Shown here one piece after another: positions 38,820-51,345 of a stretch of 64,000 nucleotides of DNA (the first letter of the stretch is position 1; every line of letters starts with the position of its first letter). The stretch covers positions 4,095,942 through 4,159,941 of the forward strand of contig NW_019091364.1 of assembly GCF_001949145.1 (NCBI RefSeq), in the 5' to 3' direction. The stretch is from Acanthaster planci. Lineage: Eukaryota; Echinodermata; Asteroidea; Valvatida; Acanthasteridae. The notes beneath the pieces were generated by a model. That model saw only the letters and a list, made by a program, of their open reading frames with translations. It did not search any database and was not told the origin of the DNA. Made by a program: the position numbers and the translations under genes.

Positions 38820-39085
38820 ACGCTGCCCAGTTTTAAGTCAAAAAAGCCCTACACTGGGCAGACAAGGTTCTTCACCAAAACATCTATCTGGCGAAAGACC
38901 AGTTCTGACATGGTTGGTTGAACTGCTTCGTGCTCAGTCATCTTTGACAGTAAATTGGATTTCTTCTTGTCTTAATAAAGAGGGCATCATTACTTAATCA
39001 ATGGTGCTTGCCAATTTCCAAAATATTTATCCATGTCCAAGATATTAACAAATTAAACTTGATTTCCTTTTTTTTTGACACACTG

Positions 39086-41048
39086 TATTTCGGACCCGTT
39101 CCAAACAGTGGATATTCTCTGTAAATGTCTAGCTTGTTAGCAGCGGTGGGATTAGGTACCGGTAATGAAGAACACTTTTTAACGAAGCGGCATTTCTTCT
39201 TTGACACAATCACAACGAATGTGCCAAACTAACCGCGAAGAAGTGATGAATGCTATTAACATTAAAATGAGTCACTCGAAAAAAAAAATCTCGTGTGGCT
39301 GTCAACTGTGCTGAATGGGCATTGCCCATAGACATTATCATAAAGCTGGGGAGAACGTGATTTCCCCTGCAAGCCAGCGCAATTACCAATGCCCGGCGCC
39401 CAAATTCGTCAAGTCCACTGGGCCCGATCAGTCTCGGAATTCAAACTTGCATCCCAAATATGATGCACATTACAGAAAATTCCTACGGTGAAGCAGAGGC
39501 ACGCTAGACGTCTAAACAAAGGGGGATCTAACAGCGAGTGTTTAAGGACACGGCAGTTCGGAAAATGATTTCCCATACAAATGAGCCGTTGAAGGAAAGG
39601 CTTCTATTCCAGGTTTCAGAGATTCCAGCGGACACGAGTGTTAATCAATCTCAGCGCACATTACACAGTGACAAAAATTTGACAAAAGAATTATGAATGC
39701 TGGATGCGCTAAGCGATTTTTTTTATTACACAGTTTCCATTCGATACTTCGTTAGCAGAAAAAAGTGGTTTTAATGGTTTCAAAGGGTTTTTTTTTCTCA
39801 TAAAACTCAAGCACACAGGAAACGTTGACGAGACGATGGAAATCAAACAAAAAGTACAATCTCTCATGGGTGATCACAGATTCACACATAGATCCAACTT
39901 AAAGGAGATCATTGGATCACTTGAATCGAATCACTGAATGTCTGGAATGGAGTCTCACTGAAGTTGGAAAGCACGTCTGACATAATTATAAACATTGGCT
40001 TCACTAGTTCATTTTTTAAAAGAAGCACTGAAGTTTGACCTGTTGTCCGCAACCAAGTGGTCACTGTATGTACTGTACATGTATATTCTCACATCTGTTA
40101 CTGTGTGCGTGAGAGTTATAGGCAGTGGCAGTCAAGATGAGGTGGAAAGGTGGAACCAGTTAGATTTCGTTCATCTGTCCGCCTTGAGCAGAAGCCCCCC
40201 TCCCCCGGCGCGTCAGTCGAAAAGAGCCATGTTGGTGGGAAATGTTAATTGTGTTGGCAGTGATACGACGACAGCAACGCTTGCATTTCATAGTCGTTCG
40301 TAAACCAGCGAAGTGAGGCTCCCACCAAAGGAGCCGCCAGTGCTAGGAAAAATGCACCCTCTGTAGGTCCCGCTCGGGGCCAATGGGATGGTGGTCCCAT
40401 CATTAGCAGAGATGCCGAGGCTTGCATTATTTAATTTCCCCATCAACACACCCTGGCCGAATTTCCATGGATTTCGAAAACCCCGTCACGCCGACCGGTA
40501 AAAGCCCGCGACAGCCCGGTGATCTCAGAGTACTGTGTAAAAAAAAACGCAAAGAAAAATATTCGCGCCACGCACCCGATCAATGTACAAGCGGTCTCTC
40601 CCCCATCAACAAATAAGCACTCAGTAAGATCCAGGGATCACGGGGCTTCAAACTTCCGCGGGAAAATGGACTTGTGGACACGCTGCAGTTGAGCGACACG
40701 GTACAGTGACAATCGGAGGACGTGTTAGGGATGAGCAGAATATACGACTTAGCATTAACTGTACAGGAGTGCCGTTCGTTCATTGGACAGCCGGGAAGTC
40801 TCTGAATAGAGAGAAGCCCGTGACAGGAATACTGTTTTCAAGTAAACAGATTTCTCGTGTAGTGTACGTGACATGGCATTCCTTTCCCCTCTGCAGTAGA
40901 CCAGAGGAATTTGCTAACCTTTTCAACAGCTTTCAATAAGGCGCCTTGTTAGGTTGAGTCTTTCCTATCTAGCTTCAATCAAAGACGTGTACAAGTAACA
41001 CAGAAGTTTACCTGTACTTCTGTGGCTTAAAAATATGGGGGACGACAC
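39086..41048. other. Non-coding stretch with repeat copy 3
   Basis: No gene supported. It holds homopolymer A/T runs and the dispersed 120-bp repeat at 40263. Open frames around 39995-40303 and 40422-40783 have no domains. Confidence 0.35.
40263..40382 (+). repeat. Dispersed 120-bp repeat, copy 3 (hairpin intact)
   Basis: The best preserved copy. It contains a perfect 6-bp stem, GGCTCC-CACCAAA-GGAGCC, at 40317-40335, then GCACCCTCTGTAGGTCCCGC and TCGGGGC. Same orientation as copies 1 and 2. Confidence 0.75.
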
Positions 41049-41202
41049 AATGAGCCAGTTCGGTAGTTCAAAAAAGCAAGGTCATTCGAGAGCAAAGCAC
41101 GCGCGCGAGTCAACGAAAGGCCGCGCTGATTGTGAAAACCTCGAACGCGCGTCCAAATGACCTCGGAAGCGCTTCATTTTGGGCATGCGCGGTTGGTTCA
41201 TT
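41049..41202 (+). repeat. CGCG-rich MITE family, copy B
   Basis: Starts AATGAGCCAGTTCGGTAGTT, continues with CAAAAAAGCAAGGTCATTCG and CACGCGCGCGAG, and ends near GGGCATGCGCGGTTGGTTCA. Shorter than copy A because of internal loss. Confidence 0.7.
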
Positions 41203-43889
41203 AGATTCAGAAACCATTAATGAGTTGGCCAGGCACCATGCTCGCGCGTAGTTGGTACGCACGCGTTACGTACCACTTAAATCATTAGGATGTCTTCACC
41301 TATCCAGTAAGTGTTTTGCCACGGCAGTAATGGTGTTTTCCCTAATACCTTTTTGGACCTAATGCATTTAATAAAGGGATTTTCTAGACGTTCTAGGGAG
41401 GGGAAATCGAATTTTGAAATTAAGTGCTACCCCCAAATACGTTTGATCCCTGTGTTTTACATGTAAAACGGACAAGTCTATACTTAAAGTGTATGATTAA
41501 GTTACCGTTATTTGGAAGGAGTAAGAAAAACGCCTCGGTTCATTTTAACCCATAAACAACCGCAATCCAATCTGCCTTTGTACGCAACGGGACCGAGCAA
41601 GTTCCACCTGGAGGAACCCCAAAAGTCCACCCACGTCTGTTGGTGCTCCTGTAGAAAATGAGTAAACATCAACCCCTCAAAGCCTCGCTGCCAAGGCAAC
41701 AAATGCCCCACCAAAAACCGCATCCCCCGGGTGTCTCGATTTTCACCGGGATTTGGCCAGCCCGCAGGCTTAATGGATCGGGGAAGCCGGGCCGGTCTCC
41801 CCGGGGAACGGCGAAATTGCAGGAAAATGAGATAATCACTCGCGTGCTGGATTCCTGGCGAAGAGACGACACAGTCTCGACCGACGCAGACGGGAGAATG
41901 AATTTAATGGTTTTGGCGTTCCGACCACGCCGGAGTAGGATGCTGCTTCACGGATTAAGTCCCTAGTGAAGGGATGTACCACTGTTCGGCCGCAAAATTG
42001 CTTCCTAATTTGATTCATGGTAAAAGGCCAAGTGTATATGAATGGTGACGAATGGTGCTGCCGGAGAGCGACTATTATCTCCCGATTCTCGGCACAATGG
42101 CAAGACCGCTTACTCTTGCCTTATTCCACTTCCCGGCGAAGTAGTAGTCAACAAAAGAACGCAACGACCTCACATTTTCAGGCAGTGCCATAACAGAGGC
42201 AGGATTTTCGGTTTCTCTGATATAATTTGTTCCGAGGAAGACCTTGTCCCATTTTATCTCATGCTTTCTTGAAAAATATTTTTTTAAGGAAAGCCTGCAA
42301 AAACACTGGAAAACAGACCGAGGATACAGTGAATTTCTGTATCTGTCAGGCCTCGATCTAGTAGGCAGCACGAGATAGTGTTTGCTGGCTTCGATACCCT
42401 GGGGATTCGTGTATGTGGTTGCATCTAGGCGGGTTTAACTGCCCAGCGACTTTCACGTTACACTGTATTTTTTCCACCATTTTTGAGGCCACATCCAAGG
42501 TTATTTACGGCACGCCCGAATCCTGGTATCGTGCCGGTACACGCAATATACATATAGGACATGTTTAGGAATACATAGAATAGAAATTATCTCCAGGTAT
42601 GTTTCAGAACCTACCGATAGGCCTATGTTCAAGTGTAAAACGCTGCTATGGGTATAACGAATCAACAAAAAAACAGGGGGGGGGGTTGGCGTGACACACC
42701 TCCTCCTGCTTTGCTTTCATCAGCATGGTACGTTTACCACATGCAAAGTTTGTCCTCGGGCAAGGTAACCCACAAGCAAAATTTACTCACTGCAGTGAAC
42801 AAGGGTGAAATTTAATAACCCGTGCATAGCTTCAAACAAAATAATCCCCGGGTTGTAAATCGCGACACCAATTGGGGCTATCCAAACTTGTAGGGGGGAA
42901 CAACACCAGGTTGCTGTAATGGCTCTGTCAAATGGGTGTGCCCTATTGTATATAGGTTTGTAAGAGCTTTGCAGACTATGGTTTGGATTTATGACGGACG
43001 TTGGCAACGACAACGTAGAGCAAGCTCAACATGGCTGACGGCTGTGTCGCTGTGTTGTCTTGGGGACAGCACAATACCGTGGGCAAACAACCGTCACGGG
43101 TCAGTCCTTCTTAAAATCCAATCCATCCAAGCAAAACCCATTACTGCAAATGGGCTAGACTCAAGTGAATGGAGCAACGGCTTATCATGCTACGGTTTTA
43201 ACACCCACTGAAGTTGTATGGGAGCACACGCATGCAAATATTAATAAAATTGTGTTTGAAATGATAAAAACGAGAGACATATCACCCTAAACCGGTCGCT
43301 GTCAATGCACACGCATCAGCTGCGGTCAACTCTTATTTAGTCAACACACGTGGAACCGACGAAGGTCGGGTTCTATCGTAGAGTAAGGAACCTAGCTCTA
43401 TGGTTCTATCAATCAGATTTGATAAACCAAGTGAGATAATGCCGCTTCGACATTCAAATACCCAGCAATCCGGATTACAACAAAAGCTGAATACTACACT
43501 CACAGCAAAAGCTTGACATGTCGACTGGACAAAAACCTGTTCTGCCCAAGTGCCAGTAAACAACACGCAGTCATTGTCAAAGAGGCATGTTTTCAGTTAC
43601 AAGATTTATGTTTTCGGTGCCTATTCGAGAGAGATAGAAAAAAATCGGACATCTGCCCCAACAGCAATCGAACCAATACCTGTTACCCCCTGCTCACGGT
43701 AGGCCTACTTCTAAAAACATCTTGTCACTCGACCACCGTGCTTGTCGGGAATGGCGGCCCCGCATGTTGGAGCTTAACTATTGATATAGCTAAGCTGTTG
43801 CCAATAATCTTGTCAATATACGATAAGGCAAGAGCTAGTTTTTGCCATCGTGACCAGAACCCAACAGAGTTTAACCAGTCCCCGATTTT
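41203..43889. other. Non-coding stretch
   Basis: No gene supported. A GC-rich block at 41690-41950 has overlapping open frames on both strands without domains. G9 homopolymer at 42678-42686. The sequence GGCGGGTTTAACTGCCC near 42429 resembles GGCGGGTTTTACTGCCCC near 10024. Confidence 0.35.
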
Positions 43890-44290
43890 TGTCACTCGAG
43901 TCGAGTCATGGTAACATAGTGGCTCGAGTCGAGTCGAATGACTAAGCAAAGAGTCGACTAGAGTTGAGTCAAATATTTAGCTCGAATCATGACAGAGATA
44001 TTAGAACACAAAACGACGGTTGTTACCAAGCGAAAAAGTAGAGTTTTTTGCGTTTTGAAAGTTAGCCCTGGGTTTTTACATGTGGTTACACCACATCTTG
44101 CTAAAACTTTGCTTTTATTTTACAGAATCGGGTCTTACTAACTTTCATTAGAGTTGGGTCTTCTGATGAGGGACTGGAGTTGAGTTGAATCACTTACACG
44201 TCGGAGTTCGAGTCGAGCTGAGTCGCCAAATATGTGACTTAAGTCGAACTCGAGTCGAGTCACTGAACCAGTGACTCAAGTCATTACAAG
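43890..44290. repeat. Degenerate GAGTCGAGTC / GACTCGAGTC repeat
   Basis: Two clusters (43893-43990 and 44170-44285) of GAGTCGAGTC-like 5-bp units and their complements flank about 180 bp of unrelated sequence. The unit is nearly self-complementary, so both clusters can fold on themselves or with each other. Confidence 0.7.
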
Positions 44291-45675
44291 GCTGGAACCC
44301 ACACATCCCGGTCGGCTGTTTTCAGTGCAACAATCTTGTCTTCTGGCACTGTACGAATGTACGAATTTTTTTGTCAACACCTATGACAAACGGAACTTGT
44401 TCTCTTCACTGCAAAGTGCAAAACACGTTTGGTGTCCGCCTTTTCTACACGTTTCACCAATGACATGCATTTGCGAACGTGTTTGAATTCTCAGCGGTTT
44501 CCCCAAACTTAACACACACTGGCATTCAAGCATATTCTGGACACTATTCTATTCAATAAAAAATATCAGAACACACCGTGGGTTGGTCTGAACATGTTAC
44601 AAGTCGGGGGAAAGGGGTTTAAACTCTGTTCGCGGTTTTTACAGTGTATGACCAGAGCTTTTAATGTCACAGTGATCAGGACCCAAACACCGAATGTCTT
44701 CAGTAATCAGCTAGGGCAGCAAATGAACAATGCATATGTGTTTTTTCACCAACTGTGTTTACCTTACATTGCCACTCTCCTGAGTCCTCTGCCCGCGAGT
44801 CGGAAGGTACACATAAGCGCACGGACATGTAAAACTGCCACAAAACTGTGATCAGATGTACCCACGAATAGGATTTTCAGATGCATTTGAAACCATGTTC
44901 ATCCTGGCAAAAAGGACAAGAGAATCATCTTGGATTTGTCAAAGGTGTGGTGGCCCACATGATCGAGTTCAAACCGTTCTAATAATGTTAGTATACGTCT
45001 ACATCTACCATTTTGCTATAACACAGCCAGTGGAAAATACAGTTCGATCAGCAAAGAAGGGGACTTTCTTTTCCTCAAAAACCGATTTCTGTTTCTTTCG
45101 TAAAGTTATCCTAACTGCCCCCTCCGAAAGGTGGTAGTACCCTTTCAAATGTGTGTTTCCAATTCCTTTACATGCGCCACTGAGCACAGCTTATTACATG
45201 TACATGTATTAGCAATCACAAGGTATGTTTGACACTGACAGGACGGCACTGGGCCGAACATTATTAACCTTTTACGGATTTACTTCAAACATCCTAATGT
45301 TTACTAAACTCGAGCGGGGTCAGGGCCCCCGGTGGACCGCCAACAGAGCAAGCAGAGAGTGCCGAGCTGCGGACCTACCTCCCGCTTAAGATGTTTTTTC
45401 TCCAGAAGGTCGCCAACAGGCCCGAAGCACTGGGAACACTGAAATAAACATCTGCCGCTTTTGCTTCTGCCTCAACCGGCGGCATTCCATGTAAGAAGTA
45501 GCAATCTTATGCAAGACTGTTTGGGGGGGGGGTATTAAACTGACATGAACTGGGTAACTTAAAACGATCTTTTCGCCAAACGCGTCGACCTATCTATGAC
45601 CATTCAGGACTTTCTAGATTCTGGTCTAAGGCATGTTTGGTTCAATGGATACCGACTGCGCACCGTGGAGACTGA

Positions 45676-45900
45676 ATTTTGCAAAAAAGTGCAAAATCCA
45701 CTCTAAAAAAGAGCAAGGCCTTTATATAACTACTCCGAATGAGTGAAAAACCACCATGAGTAAAGTAAAAACCACTCTAGAAACAGTGAAAACCACCCCA
45801 AAAGAGTGAAGGTTCCGCTCTGACAAAGAGCTATATAAAGGACAAACCAAAAAGGAGTTATTCGTTATATGGCCTCTGATTTCACTCTTTTGGAGTGTTT
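45676..45900. repeat. Short degenerate repeat (AGTGAAAACCACTCTAAAAG)
   Basis: About five diverged units of roughly 25 bp in 45690-45815, bracketed by inverted CCTTTATATA motifs (45719-45728 and 45831-45841). An inverted unit (TTCACTCTTTTGGAGTG) lies at 45881-45897. Confidence 0.6.
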
Positions 45901-46274
45901 CTTTAAGTCAGACAAAGATTCGTGTGGTGAGTGTAGTTATTTGCAACATGAAGACTCTTGCAAATTCATGGATATGGCAGTCTCAGTGTCATTACATGTA
46001 TTTACGTCATTATTTTTTTCTGCGTGTACAAGTGTTCATTAGTCATCATAAGGAACTTGCTTATCATGAAAGCAGGGAGTAACTTTTGCCAAATTTAGCT
46101 TTCAAATTCTTAAAACTACGATGTACCCTCTTTAATGAAATACAATCAATGCCCCTCGTGAATGGGAGACGAACGCTTATAACGTCCCTGCTGTAAATTG
46201 CACGTTCCAGTCCAGTGTTCTGATCCTCTGAGCCTGGGATGTTTTCCGCATGCTCTTTGAAGTTTGAAGGTACC

Positions 46275-46335
46275 AGACGTCAGTGGCGTAGGCTTATCCA
46301 GTGGGGGCAGGGAGGTCGACTTGCCCCCCCACCGG
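46275..46335 (+). repeat. GTGGCGTAGG repeat edge, copy 1
   Basis: CAGTGGCGTAGGCTTATCC, then a G-rich run and a C7 run. Related on the opposite strand to 59120-59235 (complement GTAGCCAGGCTCTTC with GGGGAGGGG). Confidence 0.35.
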
Positions 46336-47198
46336 ACGGATTTTGTTTTAATAAATAATACTTCACAGGAAAGCAGCTTATTTATCATATAGTAGCACCA
46401 AAATCCTCAGAAAACAATACCACGAAATAAAAGCAAGGCTGTCGACACCGTAAGTAAGGCTTTTGATATTTTCTCCCCAACGTCATATTGAATGAGCCCG
46501 AAGCCACATTCACTTTTGAATTTGCCCCCCTCCCCACACACAAACTGCAAGTGTGTAAACGCCTTCAATCGTGGACTCCCTCTTGTTCCTCTTTTGTTCA
46601 TACTTTCACTTTTTCGGAAGACCTCCCATATGTTTTGTACACGTTTTCCAACCGTGGACTCCTCGGCAACCGTGGACCCTATTGTTCCCTATTGTTATAG
46701 GTCCACGATTTGAATGTGTATACAAACTCACGCCAAAAGCTGGATACGCCGCTGCCAGGCGTGCCTACGTACCCATGGTTTCATAAACCATAGCGAAGGT
46801 GTAAATCAGGCAGGAGAAATATCTTTTGTCAGTGTTTGCATGGTACTCATTACAGTATCGCGAGCAAGAAGAAAAAATCTTCACAGAATGGTTTCCATTT
46901 TTACTTCCGATAGCCAACTAGGAACACGGGTTTATTATGCGTTGGATACGAACGAGTAAAATATGCCTCACTGAAATGTCACAAAATCAGAAAGGTCATA
47001 AAGCCGGGCCGTCTTTGTGACAAGCAAGATCGCAAGAGCACAATGTCGGGAGACTTTGTCAACAAGTGATTTTAAAAGTAAAATGTGTCATGGGACATGC
47101 TCCGGGAAAGTGAAGGTCATAGACATTGAATAACATCGCCCACCCTGCACGGTGAATTCATGCCACCCCTGTGTGTATCGTAGGAGGAGGCCTGTAAT

Positions 47199-47555
47199 GA
47201 GTTAGTTCAATATTTCAAAAAGCCGGCAACCGGGAGAGCTGCTTATAAGCACAGAATCTGCTTAAGCACAAAAAAACCCTTGTTTAACAAATCAAACTCT
47301 TTGCGATTGTCACGCTAACCAAAAGACAGGTAAATCCAAAACAAGAAACTCTGGCTGGTAACCTGATCTGTCAATCAAGGTTTTTTCGCTTAAGCAGCAC
47401 TATGAAATTGCCCTCCCCCGGCTCTTTTGGGAATAAAGCGCGCGCGAGTAAGCGTATGACCCCGCCGATGGGCAGACTATTGTGCGCACGCGTGACTGTT
47501 CCCTAATATAACCTCGTGCTGAGCATGCACTGTTGGAATACCGAAAGGGCTCATT
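47199..47555 (+). repeat. CGCG-rich MITE family, copy C, split by a nested element
   Basis: Left end AATGAGTTAGTTCAATATTT; right end TTGGAATACCGAAAGGGCTC followed by ATT. The internal blocks GGGAATAAAGCGCGCGCGAG and GATGGGCAGACTATTGTGCG match copy A. The left end is separated from the GCGCGCG block by a 185-bp insert (47232-47418). Confidence 0.7.
47232..47418. repeat. Small element nested in MITE copy C
   Basis: The insert starts AACCGGGAGAGCTGCTTATA and ends TTAAGCAGCACTATGAAATT followed by GCCCTCCCCCGG. Its ends are inverse of one another (CCGG-rich tip, CTGCTTA). Removing it restores the alignment of copy C to copy A. Confidence 0.55.
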
Positions 47556-50547
47556 ATATCATTATTTCTGACTTTCGTGGCGGAATTGGTTAGATCCCAC
47601 CATTTCAAAGCTTTAAAGGACTTCATTGAACACAAATCAATTCCCACTATGTCTGAAATTGCAAAATCTACTCAAATTACTAAGTTGGGGTCCACAACCA
47701 GAACAAAATTCGGGACGTCATTTACTAACACTATTACTTTTTGGACAACAAAACGAACTTGTCAGGAGACTGTGATCAAGTCCCCTTCAACTTACTGAAC
47801 TGCGTGTTTGTGCCACTGTCGGTGATCTGATTGGAGTAAACAAACACGACTAACACAGTTTCCAGATGTCATTCGCTGAACCAAGCTGCCTCTGCCAATA
47901 CAATTATTTTTCTGTCCAGAAAGCAGGAGGAACTCTTTCTATAAAGGGGAAGTTCTGGGTGTAAATTAGACTGGTAATCATGCCTTTTAGTGATTCAGGA
48001 GGAGTTCTTATCATCACGTGGAACACCCTACAGATTGGAAGCGGAATCGAATCTGGTTATTCCCATGGCTGACTGGAAATTGTAAAGAAATGAACTTTAC
48101 TCCGGGAAAACTGTTTGTGTAACATTGCACACACGTGCACGCACTTCTGGGGAAGTTGTGGGTGGTGTGTTAATAATGAGAACATTTTGCCGAGTAACCG
48201 CTTCCTGTGTTGATGAGATTCCTTGACACCCAAGTACGCTGTCGCAGGAGGGGAGGATATCCTCCGGCACTTTTTCTGATGAGCAAAAAAAAAATTGAGC
48301 AGATTGTGAAGAATTTTTAGGATTTCCCAACGACAAAATGCTTGCAACATCACCATGAAGGGAAAACAATTTTTAAAATCCATAAATGTACCATTCTGTA
48401 TAAATTGACACGCATCACGTAAGTAATTCTTTATCATGAACATAGCTCTCTGTAAATCGTATGTGGTAGCCCCCCCCCGCTTTTCAAATTTCCATGGTCA
48501 CCCAAGTCATCTCACTCACCTTTCCCACACCAAAATTTCCAGCATAGGTTTACGCCACTTGGCTGTTGCAGTGAAGTCGCTCGTGGCATAGCAGAGGGAG
48601 GTTTTTTCTGTTCAAAAACTTTGGGCACGAGATTGCACGGAAACCAATACCACAGAGCTAGACCGTACACGGACCCCTCACAACATGAGGGCAGTTGGTG
48701 ATCACCACGGCCAAGGCTGCGAACCTTGTCCAGGATTTCCTGTGTACCAGGAAAAATGTAAGATACTGAACGTCACGAAGCTTGCGGCCATTGTTGTGCG
48801 AAAGGCCAGTTTAGAAACAAAGTTCGCTTCCTCTTTAGGTCACTGTGTATGTGCAGGTTCACGGGGAGCAACACCATACCGGCAGAGCTTATAACATTAG
48901 AAAAGATCAGTCGGCAAGCTACAATTCAATATTCACAAGTTGTGTCGATGCGAAATTTTGCGCGAGGTCACACAAGCAACAATGGCAAACTAACAAATGG
49001 CGAGACGGTACACAAACTACTTCAAATATCTGATACAATTCAACTAGCAACGGCCCAGCCAGTCCACCTGCTGAAATGTATACCCAACATTGATTCGTGT
49101 GTAGGTCAAAATGACGAGCCATTTATAATGTAGATTATGGCCAGACGGAAATTGCGGTTCTTCAGAAGGGAGGTGGCGACTGTTCAGATCAGTTTTACGC
49201 GGTGCAAATTGAATAGCTCGGCCCAGCGACTGATTTCCTTGATATCCTAATTAGTTTTGCCCACGACAATCCGTTAAGTAACAAATTGAATCTATCCCTG
49301 TGGCATTTATCACACCCGATTTGTCAATTTCCCAGGGCTGTGTACACTTCAGCGGCAGACGCTCTACGAATAAAGGTCAAGGGTCATGCAATAACAGGGG
49401 CAGCCAGAAAAAAAAGTCCAGTGCAGTAGCGTTTTTCTCGTGTCCACCAGCTCTTAGAATCCCACAATCCTCGTGATCATTCTTGAGATTCTTTATTGTC
49501 CTTTGATGGCCCAAGAAAAGTTCTGTTAAACTGAACTGATTGAGAATTTTATATATTAAATTCAACTGCATTATAAAAGGGGCACAATGTTGTCCAAGTA
49601 CGAGAATAAAGCCGAATGAATACCAAGAGGCAAGGGCCAGCGATCCTTTGCACTCAAAGCACGTTACACTCCTCTCTTACAACTATTAACAACAACGCAA
49701 CTTTTAACAAGTGGCCTTCAACTTGCTTGAACCCAGTTCATATGTAAAAACTAGTTTGGGACACAATGACGCCAGGAACTCCAAATTCACCTCGGAAGTC
49801 TCGCCGTGAACACAAACCCTGGCTAAGTTACATAGAAGACAAGTTACTCGCTCAGGCCGATGATGAAATGATTTACGTAGTTCCCCGATGAGTCACTGAA
49901 AATGAATAGCCATTACGAGTTTGGTAATAATACAGGTATTAATTGTTATGTTTACTTTCTAAAATGTTCGCTTAGGTCGCGTAACCAATTCAATGTGCCA
50001 AAATAACTGTAACGAGATAAGCTCTAGTTTATTATTAAAATAAAGAAAAATTTACCACCAGATTATTTTTGACCGCAAATGGTTGGCATGACAACCACCA
50101 GCCAACTTACAATTAAGGATCATTCCAATAACAGTTTACAAAATGCTAATGTTAATGGCAATTCCCAACGCGTAGTTTTATAATTGTCGCCGCGCAGTAA
50201 CAGATTAACCAGCCACTGCAAAATCATAGTACCCATAATGCGACTCATCTGTCAATGACAATGGACGCATGAGGGCCGTGTTACATGAGCCCTTAGAGGA
50301 TATACGTATTCACACACAAACAGCTCAATTGATCCAGTGCGGTCACTGTTCATACATAAAAGTGCATTGGCAAAACAAAACGAAAAGGAGCAAGACACTA
50401 GGCTCAGGGAGAGATAAAATGAAATAAAATAAGCTTTTATGTTTCCGACGTACTTTGTACAGCTAGCACTCGTTTCGTCAACACGGGATTGGTATTATCA
50501 GAGCCGTTGCTAGGCATTTGTTTGAAAGACATTAATATCTCTCAAGC
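47556..50547. other. Non-coding stretch
   Basis: No gene supported. Open frames at 47577-47798, 48057-48443 (minus) and 48849-49133 have no recognised domains or splice context. Otherwise AT-rich unique-looking sequence with one C8 run near 48471. Confidence 0.35.
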
Positions 50548-51345
50548 AATAATAATAATTATAATAAATTAACATTTGTATTGTGCGGTCTTCATGACAA
50601 TGATCATTCGAGCATACATAAAGTACTATTAAAATTACTTAAAAAGAAGACTAAGACCATTTACAATAAAACTACATGTACTTTAATTTAAAAATGTGTC
50701 AAAAAGACTTAACCAAACATCAATACATGGGAAGTATTACAGATAACCCTCCCCCCCACAAACACACAAAGGCACCAAGTTAAGACTTGACAGAAAAAAA
50801 AAGAGAGAGAAGCTAAAGTAAGACTTGTGAGGATGATTTCAATTTACAATTTTAAACACTGAAAAATTAACCATAAACTTAGTTAAAAGCCAGTTTAAAA
50901 GGATAGGTCTTTACTTTACGCTTAGAAATAGCGATGGATTGCGATTGTTGGAGATCAGCAGGCAACTTTATTCCATAGTTCAGGGGCTGCACATAGAAAA
51001 GATCTAACCCCCCCCCTGTTTTTAACATTCTACACTTAGCATTTTCCAAACACACCTTATTGTTAGAACGTAAACAGAAAGTAGATGCCTCCTTAACACC
51101 AAGATCACCGATGTAGGCTACTTGGGGGCCAGACGGTGGAAAGTTAACAGGAGTATTTTAAAATCTATACGGAATTTCACTGGCAGCCAATGTAACTGAC
51201 GCAAGACCGGTGATATATGGTTGAATTTCTGTGTGTTGCTAACAAGCCTAGCAGCTGCATTGAGAACTCCTCGTAAGTTAGCTAATTCAGAGGTGGGTAA
51301 GCCATACAGAAGACTATTACGTAGCAGCTATACGCACCAAACATC
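50548..51345 (-). mobile_element. 5'-truncated non-LTR retrotransposon (L2/CR1-like LINE)
   Basis: The minus strand carries the C-terminal part of a LINE reverse-transcriptase ORF. Around 51310-51140 it reads SLLYGLPTSELANLRGVLNA, then AARLVSN and LRQLHWLPVKFRIDFKILLL, a hallmark of CR1/L2/Jockey-type ORF2. Further on come CAAPELWN and LPADLQQSQ, then an end near 50883 (TAA). A 3' UTR of about 330 bp ends CCGCACAATACAAATGTTAA followed by an ATT-rich microsatellite tail at 50548-50570. The 5' end stops abruptly at about 51345. Such truncation is typical of LINE insertion. Confidence 0.9.
50883..51335 (-). pseudogene. LINE ORF2 C-terminal fragment, frameshifted
   Basis: The reading frame is broken three ways. 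One base is missing at the DYCNS-type motif near 51325 (TGCTACGTAATAGT). A TAG at the LAPK position near 51125 stops the frame. One base is extra after LWNK near 50980. The intact family protein supplies reverse transcriptase and endonuclease for target-primed insertion; only the last 150 or so codons remain here. Confidence 0.88.

Larger units (their letters stand above)
37302..39085 (-). mobile_element. Decayed mariner/Tc1-like DNA transposon
   Basis: The element begins CAGTGTGTTCGAATAAAAAA and ends, on the complement, CAGTGTGTCAAAAAAAAAGG. It is flanked on both sides by TA, the target duplication of the Tc1/mariner superfamily. The length is 1784 bp including 22 N. Inside the termini a 65-bp subterminal inverted repeat (37369-37433 and 38901-38965) is identical on both sides. 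The coding strand is minus. Family knowledge: transposase cuts and pastes the element at TA sites. This copy cannot make an active enzyme because of stops, frameshifts and a changed catalytic position. Confidence 0.93.
44291..47198. other. Non-coding stretch
   Basis: No gene supported. It holds the GAGTGAAAACCAC repeat block (45676), a GTGGCGTAGGCT-type repeat edge (46279), and a cluster of CGTGGACTCC words at 46568-46710 that occur in both orientations. Confidence 0.35.

Noticed and set aside
43890-44290. CRISPR-like regular array
   Set aside because: Units are 5-10 bp, irregular and without spacers, and the genome is eukaryotic.
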